Below are positions 35,520-44,190 of a stretch of DNA of 64,000 nt, one piece after another. This DNA is from Streptomyces sp. NBC_00775. GTDB lineage: Bacteria; Actinomycetota; Actinomycetes; Streptomycetales; Streptomycetaceae. The notes under the pieces are model-generated. The model was not told the DNA's origin. It did no database searches and was given only the letters and a program-made list of their open reading frames with translations. A program made the position numbers and the translations under genes. The stretch is taken from the NCBI RefSeq assembly GCF_036347135.1, contig NZ_CP108938.1:248001-312000 (forward strand). The letters run 5' to 3'. Every line of letters begins with the position of its first letter. Within the stretch, counting starts at the first letter, position 1.

Positions 35520-36788
35520 TTACTTGGCCTTCGCCGCGGTCTGGATGTCCTTGAGGGTCTGCGCGGCGGACGCGTTGCCCAGCAGATAGGCCTGGATCTT
35601 GGAGCCGGTCGTGGTCTCGGCGGCCGTGCCGTACCAGGAGTTGGACGGGAGGATCCGGTAACGGCCGTCGTTGAAGGCCGTGGTGAAGGCCGCCGTCTCG
35701 GTGCTCTCCGGCGTCGTGCCGCCCGTGAACGGTGACTCCGCGTGCTCGGCTTCGAGGTACTTGGCGAGGTTCGCGCTCTGCGACCAGAACTTGACGTACT
35801 CGCGCGCCGCGTCACCCTGCTGGGACTGGGAGTTGACGGCCCACATGGTGCCGGAGAAGAGCATCCCGTTGGGCTTGGTTCCCGCGGCACCGCCCGGCCA
35901 GGGCGCGAAGGAGACAGGGAAGCCGGCCTTCTTGACGTTGGAGACCTGCCACGCGCCCTGGTACCAGAAGGCGCTCTTGCCCGCGCTGAAGTCCTGCGGG
36001 CCCTGCGCCCACTCGTCGACGCCGAGTTGGTTCTTCCAGTTGACGTACCCCTTGTCCTCCAGGGTCTTCAACTGCTCCAGCGAGCCCTTCCAGTCCGGGT
36101 CGAAGGACGTCTTGCTGTCCAGGAAGTCGGCGTCCCACGTCTTGTTCTTCTGGTAGACGAGGGTCGATCCGGCGGCCTGGAACACCGAGCTGCCGGTCCA
36201 GGCGCTCTTGTCGGGCAGCGCGATGGGGGTGATGCCGGCCTTCTTGACCTTGGCGAGGTCGGCGAGGAACGTCGGCCAGTCGGCGGGGACTTCGGTGATG
36301 CCCGCCTTCTTCAGCAGGTCCATGTTGGCGTACAGGCCGATGCCGATCAGTTCCATCGGCATCGCGAGGGTCTTGCCGTCGGACTGCGCGAAGGGCTTCG
36401 CGTCCGAGGCTATTTTGCTCGCCCACGACTCCCCGGACAGGTCGGCGAGGTAGCCGGAGGCGCCCCACTTCTTCATCTTGTCCGCGTCGACCATGAGGAC
36501 GTCGCCGGCCTTGCCGCCCAGCAGCTCCGGCTGAAGCTTCTGTGTGTAGGTGGGGTCCGCGGTGGTGTACTCGAAGTCGACCTTGATCTTCGGGTGGGCC
36601 TTCTCGAACGCCTTGTTGATCTCCGCGACGTTGGCGGGCTCCGCACCGCCGCCCTTCCACGCCTGCACATGGATGGTCACCGTGCCGTCGCTGGAGGCAC
36701 CGGACGACCCGCCGCCACACGCGGCCAGCGACATCGCCATGGCGATGACCGTGGTGGCGACCGCGAGACGTCTCCCAGAACGCTTCAT
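35520..36788 (-). CDS. Extracellular sugar-binding lipoprotein of the CUT1 importer
   Basis: This protein of about 422 residues has a lipoprotein signal (MKRSGRRLAVATTVIAMAMS, LAAC lipobox with Cys near residue 24). A family 1 solute-binding fold follows: VTIHVQAWKGGGAEPANVAE, LQPELLGGKAGDVLMVDADK, VPADWPTFLADLAKVKKAGI, SAFWYQGAWQVSNVKKAGFP. The ATG at 36788 has GAGGTG upstream; a GTG at 36800 is less likely. It is the first gene of the importer and divergent from the LacI regulator at 37198, with about 410 bases of control region between. Confidence 0.93.
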   Translation of the reverse strand: MKRSGRRLAVATTVIAMAMSLAACGGGSSGASSDGTVTIHVQAWKGGGAEPANVAEINKAFEKAHPKIKVDFEYTTADPTYTQKLQPELLGGKAGDVLMVDADKMKKWGASGYLADLSGESWASKIASDAKPFAQSDGKTLAMPMELIGIGLYANMDLLKKAGITEVPADWPTFLADLAKVKKAGITPIALPDKSAWTGSSVFQAAGSTLVYQKNKTWDADFLDSKTSFDPDWKGSLEQLKTLEDKGYVNWKNQLGVDEWAQGPQDFSAGKSAFWYQGAWQVSNVKKAGFPVSFAPWPGGAAGTKPNGMLFSGTMWAVNSQSQQGDAAREYVKFWSQSANLAKYLEAEHAESPFTGGTTPESTETAAFTTAFNDGRYRILPSNSWYGTAAETTTGSKIQAYLLGNASAAQTLKDIQTAAKAK

Positions 36789-37197
36789 TGCACACCTCAC
36801 TCGTCGGTACGGACCGACTTGTCATGTCTCAAGGGGTTGTGGATCGATCAGCCTGCGCCGTGTGGGTACAGCACTGATACGTGTGGAAAAGGGCCGGTCG
36901 ACCCGAGTTGCGGCGAACGTTACGTGCCGATGGCCGGGACTGTAACGCAAAACTTAGGCGACATCTATACGTAACTTTGTGTGGCCGACTCGCCCGTTGA
37001 GATTGCCGCGTCCCCACCCGCACACCTCAGCTACTGGTAGGGCCAGGGCCTCGCTTCCGGCGGAGGGCTTCATTGACGCCCCTTGACGTTATCGTTAAAG
37101 TTTCCCTAGGTATGCAAGCGAGTGGAACGGCCCCTCGCCGGGTGATTCGACGAGCGGCCTTAAGCTGGACCGAGGCCGACAGGCAGAAGGAGTTCGG
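36789..37197. promoter_or_regulatory. Divergent control region of the sugar importer and its LacI regulator
   Basis: The region holds several GTAAC/GTTAC boxes: CGTTAC at 36918-36923 facing GTAACG at 36942-36947, another GTAAC at 36971-36975, and CGTTATCGTTAA near 37087-37098. A good promoter for the LacI gene is visible: TTGACG (37083-37088), an 18-base spacer, TAGGTA (37107-37112). The CGTTATCGTTAA element lies within that spacer, a natural place for autoregulation. No long perfect palindrome like the inositol operator is present. Confidence 0.5.
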
Positions 37198-38220
37198 GTG
37201 ACGCGGCGGGTGACCATCGCACAGGTGGCCGAGGAGGCCGGCGTCTCCGCGATGACCGTGTCCAACGTCATCAACGGCAAGCCGGGAGCCTCCGAGGAGA
37301 CCCGACGCCGTGTCATGGAAGTGGCCGGGAAACTCGGCTACCGGCCGAACGTCTCGGCCCGCAATCTCAAAGCCGGCCGCAGCGGCCTCATCGGCCTCAT
37401 CGCCCTGGATCTGACCAGTCAGTACGGCCTGGAGATCCTCCGCGGAGTCGCCGACGAGCTGGCCAGTGCCGAACAGGAGCTGCTCGTCAACGCCTCGTAC
37501 CACGACGCGGTGCGGGAGAAGGACCGGATCGAGTTCCTGGCACGCGGCCTCGTCGACGGCGTACTCCTGATCGCACCCGTCCTGGAGGACGAGACGGTCG
37601 AGCTGCTGCGCCGCCAGAAACTCCCCTGCGTCATCATCGATCCCCGGCGCCTGGACGTACCGCTGCCCCGGCTGAGCGTGGACAACTACCACGGGATGCG
37701 TCAGGGCACGCAGCACCTGATCGACCTGGGACACACCCGGATCGCCTACCTCCGCGGCGAGGAGGACCTCGAAAGCACGTCGATCCGCTTTCAGGGCTTC
37801 GAGGACGCGATGCGGCTCGCCGGACTGGAGGTCGACGAGCAACTGGTCGCCACGTGCGACTTCTCCTACGCCAGCGGTTTCCGCACCGCCACTCGGCTGA
37901 TCACCGAACACGGCCCTACGGCCATCGTCGCCGGAGCCGATCTGATGGCACTCGGCGCCGTCGACGCCGCTCGGGCGTGCGGCCTCAACGTACCCACCGA
38001 CTTCTCGGTCGTCGGCTTCGACGACCTTCCGCAGGCGGCGCAGAGTTTTCCCGGCCTGACCACTGTGCGCCAGCCGCTGCACGACATGGGCCAGAAGGCG
38101 GCCCGCGCGCTGCTGTCCGTCATCGAAGGACAGCAGCTACTCATGGAGCACATGGAGGTCGGCACCGAACTCGTGGTGCGCAACTCGACCGCCGCGCCAC
38201 CCGGCGGCGGAGCGGCGTGA
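37198..38220 (+). CDS. LacI-family regulator of the sugar importer locus
   Basis: This 340-residue LacI/GalR protein has helix-turn-helix VTIAQVAEEAGVSAMTVSNV (residues 5-24), hinge LGYRPNVSARNLKAGRSG, and sensor domain IGLIALDLTSQYGLEILRGV ... FSVVGFDDLPQAAQSFPGLT. The GTG at 37198 follows AAGGAG. It is divergent from the binding-protein gene and probably represses the whole minus-strand block down to the beta-helix gene in the absence of its sugar. It differs from the inositol LacI protein and no TTAAAGCGCTTTAA site is near it. Confidence 0.93.
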   Translation: MTRRVTIAQVAEEAGVSAMTVSNVINGKPGASEETRRRVMEVAGKLGYRPNVSARNLKAGRSGLIGLIALDLTSQYGLEILRGVADELASAEQELLVNASYHDAVREKDRIEFLARGLVDGVLLIAPVLEDETVELLRRQKLPCVIIDPRRLDVPLPRLSVDNYHGMRQGTQHLIDLGHTRIAYLRGEEDLESTSIRFQGFEDAMRLAGLEVDEQLVATCDFSYASGFRTATRLITEHGPTAIVAGADLMALGAVDAARACGLNVPTDFSVVGFDDLPQAAQSFPGLTTVRQPLHDMGQKAARALLSVIEGQQLLMEHMEVGTELVVRNSTAAPPGGGAA

Positions 38221-38435
38221 CCTACGCGATGCCGCAGCAGCCCTCACGGCAGACCACGGGCCGGCGTCACTCGAAGACCGGCGGTGCAGTACATCGGTCC
38301 GGAACCTGATCTCCGCGCCCCAGAACCCGATACCCGCAAGGCAAGGGCGGGACTTCGACCGCAGTCGCGATCCGGCGGAACCATGGGCATTGGCACTGTC
38401 GGTTCACAGCCTCCGGGCCGACTGGTCGCTGCGGG

Positions 38436-38695
38436 TCAGCCACACACTGCGGCCAGGCACTCGTCGTACAGGTCCATGATGTCGCCCTTGCCGTCGTTGT
38501 CGACCCACGTCATCGACGCGGCATCCAGGCACGCGAACGCCGTCGCGATCACCGCGCGGGCCCCCGGATCCGTCCTGCCGCAGCAGCGTCCATACACGCC
38601 TTGATGAGCGGCAGCAGGTCCTCCTGGAACCGCAGCCGCTTTTCGAGCCAACCGGCACGCAGCGAGGCGGTGTTGTGCAGGAGACGGAACCGCTC
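38436..38695 (-). pseudogene. TetR-family regulator C-terminal remnant, frameshifted
   Basis: The minus strand encodes a TetR ligand-domain tail in two frames: LRAGWLEKRLRFQEDLLPLI KA... (about 38570-38695), then ARAVIATAFACLDAASMTWV, then GKGDIMDLYDECLAAVCG to the stop at 38436. The helix-turn-helix half is missing. Upstream it runs straight into the SDR remnant at 38702 on the other strand. Confidence 0.7.
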
Positions 38696-38701
38696 CAGGG
38701 C

Positions 38702-38824
38702 CTGCTCGGCTCTCCCGCCGACATCGCCGAAGCCGTGGCCTTCCTCGCCTCTGACGCCGCCGGCTGCATCACCGGCGACAACCTCACCGTCTCCGGAGGC
38801 ATCGGCGTTCACGCCCGCCCCTGA
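38702..38824 (+). pseudogene. Short-chain dehydrogenase (SDR) C-terminal remnant
   Basis: The plus strand encodes the last 40 residues of a classical SDR (GSPADIAEAVAFLASDAAGC, then ITGDNLTVSGGI), ending at a natural TGA. The cofactor-binding and catalytic parts are missing. It faces away from the TetR remnant, so a former divergent TetR/SDR pair lost both 5' halves. Confidence 0.8.
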
Positions 38825-39024
38825 CACGCAGTTCCGCCTCGGCAATGACCAGGAACGTTCACCGGGTCCGGTGATCAGGCTGTGGCCTTTGTGAGCCGCT
38901 GACCCCAGCGCATCGACTTGAGACTCCTGCTTGCAGGAGACCCGGCCAAGAGGCCTGTCGCGGCCCGGGGAGCCGATACGCTGGAGGGCAGCCATGAACC
39001 GGGGGCGGGGCTGGGGGCGGGGGC

Positions 39025-40695
39025 ATGGATCCGCGGATGCAGTTGTCGGTGGGCGGGTACGTCTGCGAGCGCGAGCTCGGCCGGGGCGGGCAAGGTGTGG
39101 TGTGGCTCGCCCGGGACCGGACGGGGCGGCAGGTCGTGGTGAAATTCCTGCTGCCGGGCAAGGAGTACGACGAGGTCGCGCTCGCCCGCGTACGCCGGGA
39201 GTTCGGCGCGGCGAGCCGAGTCGGTGAGCTGGCCACGGCACGGGTCCTCGACGCCGACCTGTCCGGGCGACACCCGTACATCGTCAGCGAGTTCGTCCCG
39301 GGTCCCACGATCCACCAGCATGTTGCCGCCAACGGCCCGCTGCCCTCCGGGCGGCTCCAGTCCCTGGCGCTGGCCGTCGCGCACGCGTTGGCGCAGGTGC
39401 ACCGGGTGAGTGTCGTGCACCGGGACATCAAACCGTCCAACATCCTGCTCTCCCCGGACGGACCGCGGATCATCGACTTCGGTATCGCCCGCGACGACCG
39501 GTTGCTCGAGTCGGCGCTCACCACACCGGGCAGTGTGCTCGGCTCGCCCGCGTACATGTCGCCCGAGCAGGTCAAGTCGCTCCGGGTCACCAGCGCCTCC
39601 GATGTGTTCTCGCTCGGTGGCACGCTGTACTTCGCCGCCACGGGGCGGCATCCCTTCGACGGGGAGAGCGACTACGAAGTCCTCGTCGCCGTGTGCGAGC
39701 GCGACGCGGATCTCACGGCGGTGCCGGAGCCGGTCCGTTCGCTCATCGCCGACTGTCTGCGCAAGGACCCAGCGGAGCGCCCCACCGCTGCCCAGCTCGT
39801 CACTCGGCTCGCGGGGGCGGCGGAGGCGACGGAAAGCGCGCAGACAGAGTCGGGCACGCCACCGCAACCGCCACCGCCCGAACGCGGGAGCGGCGCCGGC
39901 CCCGGCCCCGGCACGAGTGCCAAGCAGCTGCGGCTGTGGGGGTTGGCGGCCGGTAGTGCCGCGGCGGCAGTGCTGCTTGCCATCGTGCTCAGCACCACCT
40001 CGGGGGGATCAGCGACGGAGGGCGGCGCGCAGGCCCATGGCTCGTCCTCCGCCTCCTCGTCCGCGTCGTCCGGGAGATCCGCCGGCTCCCAACCCCGCTC
40101 GTACACCGATGATTTGACCGACTCGGGCGACTGGTCGCACAAGGACCCGGCCCTGGGGAAGATCACGCACGAGGGCGGGACCATGCTGGTGGATCCCAGG
40201 ACCGAACTGGAGGTGTGGCCGCAGGCGCCCTTCGAGCCGTCCTCGTTCGCGGTACGGCTGAGCACCCAGACGGCCTGGTACGGGGGCGAGGGCGGGGTCG
40301 GGCTGTGGTGCAACGGCTCGGGGGACTACCAGAAGGGATCCCGCTGGGCGACCTACCTGACTACGGGTCAGGAGGCTCTGATCGTGCGCGAGTTCCGGTT
40401 CAAGGGAACTTTCCAGCATGACCGGGTCGTCGAGGTCGACCTCGCGGACGTGGGATTGAAGGTGGAGAGTCAGCAGCAGGTCGACATGTCGATGACCTGT
40501 TCCTCGGCGGGCGAGGGCCGGATCAAGGTGGAGCTCGCCGTCGACGGCACCCGGGTCGCCTCGTACACCGGCACGGCCTTCGACGAGCGGGGCTGCGGTG
40601 TGGCCGCCTTCCACTACAGCGCGACCGACCCGCAGGGCACGGCCTTCCACGCGGGCTTCGAGCGCTTCACCGCGTCCGAGCCGTCGGCGCGCTGA
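39025..40695 (+). CDS. Membrane Ser/Thr protein kinase with extracellular sensor domain
   Basis: This 556-residue Hanks-type kinase has a glycine loop (ELGRGGQGVVWLA), Lys40 in VVVKFLL, catalytic loop VVHRDIKPSNILL with Asp134, and IIDFGIARD with the metal-binding Asp151. An activation segment (TTPGSVLGSPAYMSPEQV) follows, completing the domain near residue 262. A Pro-rich linker leads to one membrane helix (LWGLAAGSAAAAVLLAIVLS, about 298-318), a Ser-rich stalk, and an extracellular domain of about 190 residues (YTDDLTDSGDWSHKDPALGK ... HAGFERF) that looks like a concanavalin/LamG-type beta-sandwich rather than PASTA repeats. Its ligand is unknown. The ATG at 39025 has a poor ribosome site. 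Confidence 0.92.
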   Translation: MDPRMQLSVGGYVCERELGRGGQGVVWLARDRTGRQVVVKFLLPGKEYDEVALARVRREFGAASRVGELATARVLDADLSGRHPYIVSEFVPGPTIHQHVAANGPLPSGRLQSLALAVAHALAQVHRVSVVHRDIKPSNILLSPDGPRIIDFGIARDDRLLESALTTPGSVLGSPAYMSPEQVKSLRVTSASDVFSLGGTLYFAATGRHPFDGESDYEVLVAVCERDADLTAVPEPVRSLIADCLRKDPAERPTAAQLVTRLAGAAEATESAQTESGTPPQPPPPERGSGAGPGPGTSAKQLRLWGLAAGSAAAAVLLAIVLSTTSGGSATEGGAQAHGSSSASSSASSGRSAGSQPRSYTDDLTDSGDWSHKDPALGKITHEGGTMLVDPRTELEVWPQAPFEPSSFAVRLSTQTAWYGGEGGVGLWCNGSGDYQKGSRWATYLTTGQEALIVREFRFKGTFQHDRVVEVDLADVGLKVESQQQVDMSMTCSSAGEGRIKVELAVDGTRVASYTGTAFDERGCGVAAFHYSATDPQGTAFHAGFERFTASEPSAR

Positions 40696-40740
40696 CGGAG
40701 CGAGCCGCTCGCCCGGACGGGCGGCTATCCCCGACGTGCG

Positions 40741-41862
40741 CTATTCCTCGCTGGATGGTGCAGGGTCACCACCGAAGGCCCGCAGCCCCAAGTCGGACGC
40801 CGTCTCGGCAAGCCAGACAATTTCACGGTCCTCGGCCACCAGGGCGCTTCTTGCCGTCTCGCACCAGTCCTCCTGATCAAGGAGTGCCAGGTAGCCATCC
40901 CGATAGGTCTGCCACCGACGGATGGGTGCGACTGAGCCCTCGTCCCCACTCTCGCCGAGATTCCTCGCGAGCAGGGCAGCGATGTAATACCGGCTGGGGG
41001 AAGGCCCCAGTTGCTCAAGGTGACGCAGGTGTGCAGCCAGTACTTCCTCGGCGTGCGGATAGCGCGCGAGCGTCATGCCCATGCCCTGGCAGTAGGTGAG
41101 CACATGGACGAGTCTGCCTGCGTGGTCCACGGTCTCGGCATCCGCAGCCGATCCGGTGAGGGCCTCATGGAGGCCCGCCGCCTCGGCTACTTTGCCGGCG
41201 AAGTATCCGTTGAGGAAGTCCCCGTCAACGGCTCTCCGCAGCAGCCAGCGCTGAACGTCCGGATCACCGTCGCCCAGCCGGCAGAGCGCCTCGACCACAT
41301 ACACGCGCCCCCAGCCGGCCACTCGATCCGCCAGCCATAGGAGTGGCCCCGCTCCATCTGGCAGCCGCTCGATTGCGTGTGCCGCGAGTGGGCCGAAGGT
41401 ACAGGAGAGGAGCCCAATGGTCTGGACGTAGGGAATATCGTGAACAGTGCCCACCGCGGCGAGCAGGGCCAAACCTACGACGACGTCGTACGTGTCGGTT
41501 CCGTACCTGACGAGCCAGCGGCCGGCTTCCCTGGCCCGTGCTCCTGCTCGCAAGGCAGCTTCTGTGATGCGTGCGTTGGGATGAATGGGCACGTGGACGT
41601 CTTGGAAACGGCCGACCAGTTGACTGGGCACGGACCGTGGGTCGGTGAAGTGCTCATCAAGGATCGCCGCGACCTCGGCCCCGACCTGGTCACGATCACG
41701 TGGACAGCCTGGTTGCGGACTACGGCGGCGGCGTTCCTCGTCGGGGTACGGCTCGCCGTCACGTGGCAGTGGGACGTCGGGATTCAGCTCATGAAGCCGG
41801 AGGGCGTGCTCGAACAGCGGGGTCCTGGTTCCGGAAGGCTCAGTCCCGGGCATCTCGGTCAC
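40741..41862 (-). CDS. Uncharacterised alpha-helical protein (HEAT-like)
   Basis: This 373-residue protein has no recognised catalytic motif. After a charged N-terminus of about 60 residues it is mostly helical with repeated short helix pairs (FGPLAAHAIERLPDGAGPLL; VYVVEALCRLGDGDPDVQRW; EEVLAAHLRHLEQLGPSPSR), suggesting HEAT or ARM-like repeats. The C-terminus is acidic (FGGDPAPSSEE). The GTG at 41862 or ATG at 41853 could start it. It converges on the kinase gene with 45 bases between stops. Function is unknown. Confidence 0.7.
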   Translation of the reverse strand: MTEMPGTEPSGTRTPLFEHALRLHELNPDVPLPRDGEPYPDEERRRRSPQPGCPRDRDQVGAEVAAILDEHFTDPRSVPSQLVGRFQDVHVPIHPNARITEAALRAGARAREAGRWLVRYGTDTYDVVVGLALLAAVGTVHDIPYVQTIGLLSCTFGPLAAHAIERLPDGAGPLLWLADRVAGWGRVYVVEALCRLGDGDPDVQRWLLRRAVDGDFLNGYFAGKVAEAAGLHEALTGSAADAETVDHAGRLVHVLTYCQGMGMTLARYPHAEEVLAAHLRHLEQLGPSPSRYYIAALLARNLGESGDEGSVAPIRRWQTYRDGYLALLDQEDWCETARSALVAEDREIVWLAETASDLGLRAFGGDPAPSSEE

Positions 41863-42000
41863 CGGCGGACGGAGGACTCGATTCTCTTGATCATGTCCCT
41901 GAGCATGCCATCACGTCACTCACCACAACAAGGCTCTCTGGGCATCCTGTTGCATCCAAATGCAACCATCAGACGCCACAGACACCGAAAGCTGCCCTTG

Positions 42001-42306
42001 AAAGATCTCGATGATCTGTTCGTGCCGGATGACGACGCCGTACGTGTCGGCGAGGACGGGTTCGAGGTCGGGGTGCGGGTAGGCGGGGGTGGCGCCGTGG
42101 CGATTGAACGCGCCACCGGCCAGCACATCGACCTCGACGACCCCCAACAGGTCCCGCTGGATGACCACTTCGCCTTCAAGCTCTTCCAGGTCGCACCAAC
42201 CCCGGGTTTTCCCACTTGAGTCACCCGGCCAGCAAGACCTCTTGTCCCGTCTGACGCCGCGCAACGTCGCCGACGCCATCGCCGACATCAGCCTCTTCAG
42301 GCCGGC
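42001..42306. pseudogene. Inverted fragments of an error-prone DNA polymerase (DnaE2-like)
   Basis: On the plus strand, 42124-42306 encodes DnaE-type sequence in two frames (HIDLDDPQQVPLDDHFAFKL, then LESPGQQDLLSRLTPRNVAD and AIADISLFRP). On the minus strand, 42001-42102 encodes the part that normally follows it (RHGATPAYPHPDLEPVLADT, then YGVVIRHEQIIEIF). In DnaE2 these two blocks are adjacent and co-linear, so the second has been inverted. No other part of the polymerase remains. Confidence 0.75.
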
Positions 42307-42558
42307 CCGGTCGCTTGTGGCATCCCCGAGCAGTACGTCGCCGCCCTGGATCATGGGGTAGCCGCCGGGGTGAGCCCGGGCGGTGGCGGGGACCACCGCC
42401 ACCGAGCCCGATCACCGCAACTCACCCCCGGGGCCGGGCTGGACCAGGCTGTGCCGCGGCCCGGCCGTAATTCGATTGACCTGGCCACTGGTCAACGCTG
42501 CACTGTGGCGGGACACCACGAGTTGTGGTGCCGATATCCCAAGGAGGCAGCGGCAGCA

Positions 42559-43791
42559 ATGGAGATCCGTCCCACGACCGAGCAGGATCTCGACGTCTTC
42601 GTCGACACCGTCCATGCCGCGTTCGGGCGCTTCCCGGAAACCCCGACCGATGGCGGCGGGGTCTTTTGGGCGGCGTACGAAATGGACCGCAGCCTGCTCG
42701 CCATGACGGCGGACGGGCGGCCCGTCGGCACCGCCGCCGTCTACTCCTTCGAGCTCACCCTGCCCGGTGAGATCCTGGCCCCGGCCGCCGGGGTGACCGC
42801 CGTCGGCGTCCTGCCCTCGCACCGACGCCAGGGCGTGCTCAGCGCGATGATGCGGCATCAGCTCACCGATCTGCGGGCCCGAGGGGAGTTCCTCTCCGTA
42901 CTGCTGGCCTCTGAAGCCCCGATCTACGGCAGGTTCGGCTACGGACCGGCGACCTACACGGCGCGGCTGACGGTGCCGCGCCACAAGGCCGCCCTCGCCC
43001 TCCCCCGTGCGCGCGGAACGGCCGACGCCCCAGCGACCGGCTCGGTCACCGGCTCGGTCGAGCTGCTGCGGCGTGCCGAGTGCGGCGAGATCCTGGAAGA
43101 GGTCTACGACCGGTACCGCCGCGCACAGCCCGGCGCGCTGTCCCGACCGCACCGCTGGTGGGCCTTGGGCGCGGGGCAGCCCCCGATCTCTCCCGCGCCG
43201 CGCTACGTCGCCGTCCACCGTGACGCCGACGGCGTCCCGGACGGGTACGCCAGCTACTCGATCGGCGAGTCCGAGACCTTGACGGTCGACGAGACCATCG
43301 CCATCGACGACGCCGTCTCCACGGCCCTGGCCCGGTTCCTGCTCGGACACGACCTGGTCACTCAGGTCGTGTTCAAGCACTTCCCGCCCGAGCACCCGCT
43401 GCGCTGGCAGCTTGCGGACTTCCGCGCCGGCGAGGTGAGCAACGACACCGACTGGCTCTGGGTGCGGCTGCTGGACATCCCGCGTGCGCTGACCGCTCGC
43501 GGCTGGTTCATGGACGGCGAGCTCGTCCTCGACGTCGACGACCCGTTCCTCGGCGAGCACGGCCGCTACCTGCTGACCGTCCGGGACGGCAAGGCCGACT
43601 GTGTCCTGACGGACCGGGAGCCCGACCTGTCCCTGGACGTGAGCGACCTGGGCTCGGTGTACCTCGGCGGCACCGCCCCGAGCACACTCGTGCGCGCCGG
43701 ACACATCCGGGCCCACCGCCCGGGCGCGGCCACCCTCGCTGATGCCCTCTTCCGCGCCGAGCGCTCCCCGCACTGCCTGCACTGGTTCTGA
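42559..43791 (+). CDS. Eis-like GNAT N-acetyltransferase
   Basis: This 410-residue protein has the Eis family layout: an N-terminal GNAT domain with the acetyl-CoA motif VTAVGVLPSHRRQGVLSAMM, the SEAPIYGRFGYGPATYTARL segment, a second degenerate GNAT domain, and a C-terminal sterol-carrier-like domain (LVLDVDDPFLGEHGRYLLTV; SLDVSDLGSVYLGGTAPSTL; AERSPHCLHWF). The free C-terminal carboxylate of the final Phe is catalytic in characterised Eis, and WF is conserved here. Eis enzymes acetylate aminoglycosides and other amines at several positions. The ATG at 42559 follows AAGGAGG. It is monocistronic. Confidence 0.93.
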   Translation: MEIRPTTEQDLDVFVDTVHAAFGRFPETPTDGGGVFWAAYEMDRSLLAMTADGRPVGTAAVYSFELTLPGEILAPAAGVTAVGVLPSHRRQGVLSAMMRHQLTDLRARGEFLSVLLASEAPIYGRFGYGPATYTARLTVPRHKAALALPRARGTADAPATGSVTGSVELLRRAECGEILEEVYDRYRRAQPGALSRPHRWWALGAGQPPISPAPRYVAVHRDADGVPDGYASYSIGESETLTVDETIAIDDAVSTALARFLLGHDLVTQVVFKHFPPEHPLRWQLADFRAGEVSNDTDWLWVRLLDIPRALTARGWFMDGELVLDVDDPFLGEHGRYLLTVRDGKADCVLTDREPDLSLDVSDLGSVYLGGTAPSTLVRAGHIRAHRPGAATLADALFRAERSPHCLHWF

Positions 43792-44190
43792 CCGCGCGCC
43801 CGCCGACCCCGCACAACTCTCGTCAGGTGAGTCCGCGGACCTTCACCGGCTCTGCCACTGCGCCCCCACGTAGATGCCCGTGATGATGACGGTCGGAGCG
43901 GGACTGTGGTCGAGCCATCTCTCGTCCAAGGTGACCTAGCAATTCCCGGAGCAGTTCGCGACGTTCGACGCCCAGCAGGACCCTGTGCCGCGAGAGCTCG
44001 ACGAGTTGAGTGCGGAGCTGGTGAAGCGGTGGCGGCTGAGCCATGCGGCGGGCCCGCAGGGCTACAACACGGTCACCCGGGTCGGTGCCGAACAAGAACG
44101 GGTACGTGATCGTCGAGACCCCAGAGGGCAATGTCAGCCGCGATTTGGTTGGAGTTGCGGAAGGGCGGCTGCCAATCTCAATACATGGTT
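43792..44190. other. Stretch with decayed coding sequence of unknown origin
   Basis: No intact gene. On the plus strand about 43940-44125 a translation (QFPEQFATFDAQQDPVPREL, DELSAELVKRWRLSHAAG) looks protein-like and then shifts frame to one reading NGYVIVETPEGNVSRDLVGV. I do not recognise the family. It may be a broken gene upstream of the LuxR-type remnant. Confidence 0.35.

Noticed and set aside
42307..42400. Short plus-strand translation CGIPEQYVAALDHGVAAGV
   Set aside because: It looks protein-like but too short and without start or family support to list as a gene fragment.
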